Source: a virus. From it: a stretch of 29,630 nt of DNA. This document shows, in pieces, positions 8,585 through 14,433 of this stretch. The position numbers and the translations under genes are program-made. The stretch covers positions 1 to 29,630 of IMG/VR virus record IMGVR_UViG_3300044940_000199. The stretch is one strand, 5' to 3'. The notes under the pieces are model-generated. The model was not told the origin of the DNA, did not search any database, and was given only the letters and a program-made list of their open reading frames with translations. Numbering within the stretch: the first letter of the stretch is position 1; each line of letters begins with the position of its first letter.

Positions 8585-8868
8585 CACTTCCAATCCTTCG
8601 GCGAGCGATAGTTGCGCGGAGGTGTCCAGCAGTATTCGCCTTCGTTGCCTCTGCCAGCTTTAGAAGCACGCGTGAAGCCATGTCCCATCCTTGACATCAA
8701 TACGCGCAGCGCATGGATAAAGTTGCGCCGCTCAGAATATTGAACGCCAGTGATGCGACGGAACGATTCCTCAATCGCGCGAACAGGAATGTGTTCCCTG
8801 CTACCGCACGATTTGGCAGCATCTGCAACTGCCATCTGAAGTGCGCGAACACGCTGCTCATTCGTCAT
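8584..8868 (-). CDS. Unknown small protein after the helicase
   Basis: This 94-residue protein starts inside the end of the helicase gene (11-base overlap), a sign of translational coupling. The sequence is basic, with Arg-rich helices (residues 25-60: RAIEESFRRIT, RRNFIHALRVLMSRMGHGF) and an aromatic C-terminus (YCWTPPRNY). It has the look of a small nucleic-acid-associated protein, but I recognise no family. Confidence 0.6.
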   Translation of the reverse strand: MTNEQRVRALQMAVADAAKSCGSREHIPVRAIEESFRRITGVQYSERRNFIHALRVLMSRMGHGFTRASKAGRGNEGEYCWTPPRNYRSPKDWK

Positions 8869-10516
8869 CGATGATACCCTTTATTGATGCAAGTGTGAGG
8901 TCTGAGATGCTGCGCTTGTTGCGCAGGTTGGAGATGATCTTGCGATCAATGCCACCTTTGGCGATCAGGTCATAATACATGGCCGCATCGCCCATGCCGA
9001 TGCGGTGGATGCGATCCTCTGACTGCCAGCGATCCTCTGCGTCGAAGCTGTTGCTGTAGTAGATGGCTACGCGGCATCTACCTTGGAGATTGAGCCCAAG
9101 GCCGCCAACTGATGGGTTGCCAACGAAGAAGCGCACTCCACTCGACGCATCAAGGAAGCGGTCGCGCGCCACAGCCCTTTCCTCTGAAGACACACCGCCA
9201 TGATATTCCACAGCATCCTGGAGTTTGCTCATCACAATCCGGATGTCTTCGCGGAAACGGCACCAGATGACAATCTTCTCTTCGCTCTCCAGCGATGAGA
9301 GCAAATCCATCAACGCGTCAATCCTGCCACCAGGCATATGGGTGATGGTGCCATCAACGTTGGTGATGTAACCATTGCTGATCTGCTGCAAGCGAACGAG
9401 CGCAGTTGCAGCTGTGGCAGCAGTGGCAAACACCCCATTGGCGAAATCGGTGCGCAGCGTCTCCTTCATCGAACGGAATGCCATGCGCTGCTCTGGAGTC
9501 ATCTCGAACACATGCTCAAGATACTGCTTCTCAGGCAGGTCCAGGCAATCCTTCTTGAACTTCACAAAAGTGTATGGCGCGACACGCTCCTGGAAATCAC
9601 GCAAGCCTTGCGCAGTGAAGCCGATAACTGACTTGTTCTGGAATCCACCCATCGCACAATAGCGGCGCTCAAACACAGTGCGATATCGCGTGCCGAGGAT
9701 GGACTCATCCAGGAACATGTATTGGCCGAACAAATCCACAGGGCTTTTCGGCTTGGGCGTTCCGCTCATGATCATGCGGTATCGCACTTTGCTGCCGAGC
9801 AGACGTGCTGCTTTGCTGCGGGAAGCGGATGGGTTCTTGATGGTAGTGGATTCATCTACCACCATCAGAACCTTACCGTTGTGTGCGCGAACAAAGTCTT
9901 CCGCAGCCTTCATCCCATTCGGAAAGTTGAGCGCATCGATGTATGTGGCGAAGATGGCAAGGCTGTCTGCGCGCGGCTCAAATGTGTCACCTACAATCTT
10001 GTTCTTCCACCGCGTGATATGGCAGTTGATGCCGAGGTGGTGAATAGCGTCGTGCTCGCACCACTGATCGTGCAGACCTTTCAGTGCGACAACGAGAAGG
10101 CCGCTGATTGCGCCTGCGCAGAACAGCTCACCAGCACGGTCGAGCGCGATCTTTGTTTTGCCAGTCCCTGGCTCCATGAACAGCGCAAAGTTCAGCTTGT
10201 CGCGCATCCGTTGAAGAGCTTCGAGCTGGTGAGCAAAAGGCTCTGTGGCTGACTTATATGCGCCAGGTCGAACGGAAGCTAATGCATCCACTGCATCCTT
10301 CTGGAAAGCAAGCGCGCTTTCAGCGAGGCTGCTAAACTGAGGAAACAGCCTGATGAAACTCTTCAAGTTGGATGGCGTAGCCTCAAAGCATAGCCTGTTG
10401 GCGTGATCAAAGTAGCGTTTGCCTTCGATGGATGAAAGCAGGTCAACGCAGCGCTGATCGCCAAAGCGGAGCGATGCCTTTACCCAGCCATTAGAAAGGA
10501 TTGCAGCTTCTTGCAT
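8858..10516 (-). CDS. SNF2-type DNA helicase/translocase
   Basis: This 552-residue protein has superfamily-2 motifs in order: Walker A MEPGTGKTKIAL (about residue 116), motif II as DES in VVDESTTIKNP (about 219), motif III MSGTPKPKSP (about 250), and the C-terminal lobe with GGLGLNLQ and motif VI RWQSEDRIHRIGM (about 500). This is the SNF2 pattern of ATP-driven dsDNA translocases found in many siphoviruses. The N-terminal ~90 residues (WVKASLRF ... KRYFDHANRLCFEA) resemble the small HARP-like region of SMARCAL1-type annealing helicases. Likely role: fork remodelling or recombination during phage replication. It is the first gene after the 342-base repeat-rich gap, so it probably has its own promoter. 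Confidence 0.88.
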   Translation of the reverse strand: MQEAAILSNGWVKASLRFGDQRCVDLLSSIEGKRYFDHANRLCFEATPSNLKSFIRLFPQFSSLAESALAFQKDAVDALASVRPGAYKSATEPFAHQLEALQRMRDKLNFALFMEPGTGKTKIALDRAGELFCAGAISGLLVVALKGLHDQWCEHDAIHHLGINCHITRWKNKIVGDTFEPRADSLAIFATYIDALNFPNGMKAAEDFVRAHNGKVLMVVDESTTIKNPSASRSKAARLLGSKVRYRMIMSGTPKPKSPVDLFGQYMFLDESILGTRYRTVFERRYCAMGGFQNKSVIGFTAQGLRDFQERVAPYTFVKFKKDCLDLPEKQYLEHVFEMTPEQRMAFRSMKETLRTDFANGVFATAATAATALVRLQQISNGYITNVDGTITHMPGGRIDALMDLLSSLESEEKIVIWCRFREDIRIVMSKLQDAVEYHGGVSSEERAVARDRFLDASSGVRFFVGNPSVGGLGLNLQGRCRVAIYYSNSFDAEDRWQSEDRIHRIGMGDAAMYYDLIAKGGIDRKIISNLRNKRSISDLTLASIKGIIDDE

Positions 10517-10522
10517 GCCTCT

Positions 10523-10537
10523 CTTTTCGCGGAAAAG
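10523..10537. promoter_or_regulatory. Palindrome next to helicase start
   Basis: CTTTTC-GCG-GAAAAG forms a six-base inverted repeat that ends seven bases before the helicase start codon on the minus strand. It could be an operator or an mRNA hairpin covering the ribosome-binding region. Role not proven. Confidence 0.4.
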
Positions 10538-10542
10538 TCCGC

Positions 10543-10567
10543 GGAAGAAAAGTGGGTTTGCTGACGC
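10543..10567 (-). promoter_or_regulatory. Operon-leader motif, copy 1
   Basis: A 25-base segment matching 24041-24065 at 23 of 25 positions. On the plus strand the shared core ends in GGTTTGCTGACGC. Each copy lies shortly upstream of the first gene of a minus-strand transcription unit (26 bases from the helicase ATG here). I infer a promoter or operator; no textbook -35/-10 pair is obvious. Confidence 0.5.
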
Positions 10568-10631
10568 GCACTAATAGCAAGCCAGCGCAGAATGAGGAGC
10601 AATGCAGTGGCGCAGTGGCGCATCGACGCAA

Positions 10632-10719
10632 GGGTGCAGGGGTGCAGGGGTGCAGGGGTGCAGGGGTGCAGGGGTGCAGGGGTGCAGTGGCGCATGGACG
10701 CAAGGGTGCAGGGGTGCAG
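10632..10719. repeat. Tandem array of GGGTGCAG
   Basis: Seven perfect 8-bp units (10632-10687), a 16-base interruption, then two more units (10704-10719). The interruption together with its flank, about 28 bases containing CAGTGGCGCAT and GACGCAAGGGTGCAG, repeats the sequence just before the array, so a larger unit has also been duplicated. It is immediately followed by the inverted element at 10723. Confidence 0.95.
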
Positions 10720-10722
10720 GCG

Positions 10723-10845
10723 GGATCCAGATCCATTTTTTGCCCCAGTTTCGCTCCTTTTCTAGGAAATATACTTATTACGTTTCCGTTCTTATCTCTT
10801 TTCCCGCGCGTAGGTAAAAATAGGGAAGAAAATGGATCTGGATCC
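10723..10845. repeat. AT-rich element with 17-bp terminal inverted repeats, copy 1
   Basis: The element is bounded by GGATCCAGATCCATTTT (10723-10739) and its exact inverse complement (10829-10845), with about 89 AT-rich bases between. Bases 10749-10847 are identical, in inverse orientation, to 29532-29630 at the window's right edge. It contains no gene. The shape (short terminal repeats, no coding, two copies, base composition unlike its surroundings) resembles a miniature mobile element, but a replication or termination site is equally possible. Confidence 0.9.
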
Positions 10846-10858
10846 TAGGTGAGAAACG

Positions 10859-11566
10859 CTATTTTATGGCAGCCAACCCAAGGTATTCCCTCATGATCCT
10901 GGCGATAATGTCTCTGCAAGGCCGGACTTCAAGGATCGAGATGGAAGGGTCTGAAAGCTGTATGCCATCATGCAGACATGCAATCTTGAAGCCTGGCATC
11001 ACCGCAACGCGACCGTATGCTGCCCTCCAGCGCTGATCACCGACATGCCCCTGATCGTCATGGCTTGCGTGGTCTTGCTCATCATTCAGCGCGTCAGCAC
11101 AAACTTCCTGCGCTGCTGCGCGGAACCCTTGCGAATCCTGAGAAGTCGGAGCAGGGCCGCTAGGATGGGTTTCTAGGGCGGTCTCAAGGTTGCCCGCACC
11201 CACCCTACAGCTCCTCCCCGGAGACCCATCCCCTTGCCCACCCCTGCCCATCCTCGGCCGCCTTACCGCCGACCCTAGAGGCTTGGGGACCGATACCACC
11301 ACAGCGCTTACTCGGCCGCGCTGCCACGCTGCCAGGTGCCACCCAACCTGGACAGCGCGCACTCGTGCTTTCAGCCGGCCTGTGAATGTCAGGCTGCCAA
11401 CCTTCAACTCAGTCGGCACAGCTACGTCACGCAGCATGTTCATGTCCAGAGGTATCCAAGTCAGGCAGTCAGGGAAGCCCTGGGTGCTGCCGCGTGTGAT
11501 CTCTACCCAGTCCACAGCGCCAAGGTTCATCTTGCGCCATGCGCCACGCAGGACACCTTCACTCAT
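10859..11566 (-). CDS. Unknown protein with atypical GC-rich centre
   Basis: ATG 11566 overlaps the upstream stop (ATGA) and has AGGAGG about eight bases ahead, so the start is well supported. The 235-residue product has normal-looking ends (MNLGAVDWVEITRGS; YLGLAAIK), but the centre (about residues 105-165) is Gly/Pro/Arg/Ser-rich and does not look folded. That part of the DNA (about 11160-11300) carries a 19-base sequence also found in the control region at 24294-24312. An insertion in an older gene, or a frameshifted gene, is possible. No family recognised. Confidence 0.5.
   Translation of the reverse strand: MSEGVLRGAWRKMNLGAVDWVEITRGSTQGFPDCLTWIPLDMNMLRDVAVPTELKVGSLTFTGRLKARVRAVQVGWHLAAWQRGRVSAVVVSVPKPLGSAVRRPRMGRGGQGDGSPGRSCRVGAGNLETALETHPSGPAPTSQDSQGFRAAAQEVCADALNDEQDHASHDDQGHVGDQRWRAAYGRVAVMPGFKIACLHDGIQLSDPSISILEVRPCRDIIARIMREYLGLAAIK
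11165..11183. repeat. 19-bp repeat shared with control region
   Basis: ATGGGTTTCTAGGGCGGTC here is the exact inverse complement of 24294-24312 in the divergent control region. The CTAGGGCGG part recurs at 29199-29207 at the head of the CCTAGG array. It lies inside an annotated gene, which is unexpected for a pure regulatory site. Confidence 0.85.
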
Positions 11567-11748
11567 TCCTTCTCCTCCTGCGCCTTGATCTTATCAGCGA
11601 ACTTCATGGCTTCGCGTTTTGTGTCAAAGCGGCCGATGATCACCTTACCGCGCCACACCTGCCATTCGTTCCATACCACATAGCCTTCATCGTGCGCCAA
11701 TGCAACACGTTCACGCAGCCTGACCCTGATGTTCCCTTTCTTGCTCAT
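11563..11748 (-). CDS. Small basic protein of unknown function
   Basis: The start is set at ATG 11748, eleven bases after the previous stop; the longer frame upstream lies inside the neighbouring gene. The 61-residue product (MSKKGNIRVRLRERV ... WRGKVIIGRFDTKREAMKFA) is strongly charged, with a short strand-helix look similar to small AP2/integrase-type DNA-binding folds, but I cannot assign a family. Coupled to the next gene by ATGA overlap. Confidence 0.55.
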   Translation of the reverse strand: MSKKGNIRVRLRERVALAHDEGYVVWNEWQVWRGKVIIGRFDTKREAMKFADKIKAQEEKE

Positions 11749-11759
11749 GGCTTGCTCTT

Positions 11760-12236
11760 TCACAGCTTCTCCCTGGCGATGCGGTCCAGGATCGCGCGCT
11801 GCTTGTCCGTGACTCGCTTCCAGTCGCGCGCGATTAGGTCCTGCAGGAACCCTTTCTCCCATTGCGTGAGCCCCTCGCAGTTGTCCAGCAGGTAGGCTGC
11901 TTCCTGCTTTGGCGTGCTGTTTGGCGGCGGCTTGCGGACCTTCGCAGTTGGCCAATCACCCACCTCCTCCTGCTCTGCTTCATCACGTTCCTTCAGCATG
12001 CGCCGCAGCGATGCGTTCTCGGCAGTCAGCGCAGCAACTTGTGATGTCAGACCAGCAAGCTGTGCACGCAATTGAAACGCCTCGCTAGCAGCATCGGCGC
12101 TGCCGAGTTGGAGATCCTCTGGGCGGCGTCCTTTTTTGGCCAGCAACTTCACTACCATCCGCGCTGCGTTGAGCGCTTCGCCATCATGATCGCTTGCCAG
12201 CCGCGCAAGAATGCTCTGCAACGTTGTGTCGCTCAT
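11760..12236 (-). CDS. Conserved phage protein with coiled coil
   Basis: ATG 12236 lies one base after the primase-helicase stop, with GGAG about eight bases upstream. The 158-residue product begins with a helical region (LARLASDHDGEALNAARMVV) that recurs in many phage proteins and resembles the start of DUF2786-like proteins. A coiled coil follows (about residues 55-88: LRAQLAGLTSQVAALTAENA). The C-terminal part is helical (LTQWEKGFLQDLIARDWKRV). Function unknown; its place just behind the primase-helicase suggests a replication accessory. Confidence 0.6.
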   Translation of the reverse strand: MSDTTLQSILARLASDHDGEALNAARMVVKLLAKKGRRPEDLQLGSADAASEAFQLRAQLAGLTSQVAALTAENASLRRMLKERDEAEQEEVGDWPTAKVRKPPPNSTPKQEAAYLLDNCEGLTQWEKGFLQDLIARDWKRVTDKQRAILDRIAREKL

Positions 12237-12237
12237 C

Positions 12238-14433
12238 TTACATCTCCGACTCACTGAATCCAGAAGGGTTGATCAGTGCGCGACGGATCATCTCGTTTTC
12301 CTCCTGCTCGCTTGTTGCTCGCTCCAAAGCCGCCGCGAGCGCGTCGTTGATGATAGCGTATTGCATGCGCTGGCCAATCTTGATGCGGCGCTTGAACACA
12401 TGAACGCCCATATCTGTCATCGCCTTGCGCAACTCGTAGTCGCTGTCGAATACCCTTCCCTGGACTGCGTTGCGAACTGCGCTGACCACTGCCTTCATGG
12501 CGTAGGCAGCAGGCTTGCTTTCCGCAGCCAACACTGATGCAAGCTCGGCTGCTTCGCGCTGCCCTTCACTGCGGCTGCCTTCAATCAACTCGCGCTTGCG
12601 CGAAGTCATCGGTGCGCGCTCGCCCGGCAGCACATAGTGGTCGAACTTCTCTGCCCAGTGCTTGATGATAGACAGGCCACCACCGGCAAGCCACGACCTA
12701 AGAGCAGCAAACTGCTCGCGCGGCCATCGCACCTCAGTGACCTCAGGATACAGCCAACGCCGATCGTCTTCTTCCATTCGCAGAGCGCGCATCGAGTTGG
12801 ATGAAGCAACGATGTGGGCGAAGTTTTCAAGTGTGTAGCGGCGCTGAAACTTCTGGTTCACCTGCACCTCAGCGTCAGTGATCAGGCTCTTCAGCTTGTT
12901 GTATGCCTTCCAGCTGTGGCCGCTGTAGATTTCATTCACGATGATGAGGCGACGGTTGGCTACCCAGTCATTGAATTCGCTGTTCACGATATCGCTCTCG
13001 CTCGGCCATGATACGTTGTTGTAGCCCACCAGTGGCGCGAGCACATTGCTTGCGAGTGTCGTTTTGCCAACTCCCTGCGTCTCACTGACCAGCAACAACC
13101 CATACTCCATCCGGATGTCAGGCCGCGCAATCAGCGTCGCACACCATCGCGCAATCTCATGACGCTCATCTGCGTTGGGGAACATGTAATCCAGGAACCT
13201 CAGCCATGGCGATGGGTCGCCTGCGATTGAACGGATCGTGGTCGGCACATGCAGGTTGATTGATGTGCTGCCTCTGTCGCTGATCACGAAGTGCTCTATG
13301 TCAGGCCTGTAGCACAGCTTCGTGGTCCTGCCGCGATAGGCCTTCACGATCAGCTTGCTGGTTTCGCTACTGTCACTGAATGGTGCCAGCATCTTGTTGA
13401 GGATGGCTTCTGTGCGCAGTATCTCTGGCATTTCTGCGCACACAAACAGATCTGCCTCTTCAACGTAGCGAAACAGGTCCTTAGCATGCTCGCGCAGCAC
13501 AGGCACTGAGCGCGATTTGCTTACTTGCACGAGGTCTGTCATCCATGTGGCAGGCTGCAGCGTGGACCGGAATGATGGCCCTATGTACACTCTCCTGCCC
13601 TCAACCTCAGCAAACATGGACTCAGGGAACTCATCCGCTAGGTCGAACGACACTGGCCACTCATCAGTGAACTGCACATGGAAGGAGAGCATGTCAATCT
13701 CCTTCGCTATGCGCGGCACAGCAGCGCGGCCATAGATATCGTTGTCCGCGACGATGAAGGCTCGCTTTATGCCGAGGCGCTTCAGAACCTTCCAGTCAGT
13801 GCGCCGAGGGTTCATCGCGCCACCAATCCACCCGACATGCGCGCATCCTTTCAGCGCATCATACCAAGGATGCTCCTGTGCATTCTCGCTGCGCAGCATC
13901 TCCACGACAGCGCGTGCCGCCTTGGCACCTTCGTGGATGAATACTGTCGCCTCGCCTTTGATGAGGTTCAAGCCCCACAGAGGCAAATCACCCTCAGGCT
14001 CTGCAATTCGCCACTGGTCATCGTCCCAGAACGTGAACGGCACATAGACTTTTTCGCCATCTGCGCTCTCACGGCGCAGCTGCGACATGACATACTCGCC
14101 TTTCTCATTGATGAAGTGGAACACGTTCCTTGGGTCTGCTTCTTTCAATTCAGGCGGCAGCGTAAGCTCGCTCATCGGCTTCACAACGTGATTTGGCCAG
14201 TCCCAGTTGCTGATCTCCTGCTTTATCGCATCCTGCTCTGCCTCAGTCGGCAGATAGGCTGCGACATCGGTAAACACCTCACCATCCTTGCGGAAGCGAA
14301 TCACCGCTACATCGCGCCAGTAGCGGCCAATGACTTCCTTCACAACCGCAGTGCGGATCGAACGCGGTTCAGCACCGATGCGATCGAGGTATGCCTTGAT
14401 GGCATGGACGTCGTTGAGGCTTTTTATCTTCAC
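12238..14433 (-). CDS. Replicative primase-helicase (TOPRIM + SF3, DUF5906-like)
   Basis: This 731-residue protein combines a TOPRIM region in its first half (FIHEGAKAARAV near residue 167; AFIVADNDIYG near 225) with an SF3-type helicase in the second: Walker A LVSETQGVGKTTLA (about 453), Walker B RLIIVNEIYSG (about 496), sensor IVASSNSMRALRMEEDDRRW (about 545). The helicase part fits the DUF5906 family of phage primase-helicases. It would unwind DNA and make primers for the DnaE polymerase encoded just upstream; the start ATG overlaps the dnaE stop (ATGA). No zinc finger is visible at the N-terminus. Confidence 0.85.
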   Translation of the reverse strand: MKIKSLNDVHAIKAYLDRIGAEPRSIRTAVVKEVIGRYWRDVAVIRFRKDGEVFTDVAAYLPTEAEQDAIKQEISNWDWPNHVVKPMSELTLPPELKEADPRNVFHFINEKGEYVMSQLRRESADGEKVYVPFTFWDDDQWRIAEPEGDLPLWGLNLIKGEATVFIHEGAKAARAVVEMLRSENAQEHPWYDALKGCAHVGWIGGAMNPRRTDWKVLKRLGIKRAFIVADNDIYGRAAVPRIAKEIDMLSFHVQFTDEWPVSFDLADEFPESMFAEVEGRRVYIGPSFRSTLQPATWMTDLVQVSKSRSVPVLREHAKDLFRYVEEADLFVCAEMPEILRTEAILNKMLAPFSDSSETSKLIVKAYRGRTTKLCYRPDIEHFVISDRGSTSINLHVPTTIRSIAGDPSPWLRFLDYMFPNADERHEIARWCATLIARPDIRMEYGLLLVSETQGVGKTTLASNVLAPLVGYNNVSWPSESDIVNSEFNDWVANRRLIIVNEIYSGHSWKAYNKLKSLITDAEVQVNQKFQRRYTLENFAHIVASSNSMRALRMEEDDRRWLYPEVTEVRWPREQFAALRSWLAGGGLSIIKHWAEKFDHYVLPGERAPMTSRKRELIEGSRSEGQREAAELASVLAAESKPAAYAMKAVVSAVRNAVQGRVFDSDYELRKAMTDMGVHVFKRRIKIGQRMQYAIINDALAAALERATSEQEENEMIRRALINPSGFSESEM

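Larger units (their letters stand above)
10517..10858. other. Repeat-rich non-coding gap before the helicase gene
   Basis: No gene is supported here. From right to left it holds one copy of a 17-bp-ended inverted element (10723-10845), an 8-bp tandem array (10632-10719), a motif shared with the other minus-strand operon leader (10543-10567), and a small palindrome CTTTTCGCGGAAAAG (10523-10537) just before the helicase start. Probable promoter region for the helicase operon. Frames through the tandem array give only Pro/Cys-rich or Gly-rich repeats and are not taken as genes. Confidence 0.75.

Noticed and set aside
10501-10848. Frames through the GGGTGCAG array giving periodic Gly- or Pro/Cys-rich peptides
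   Set aside because: The frames exist only because the 8-bp repeat lacks stops; no supported start and no domain.
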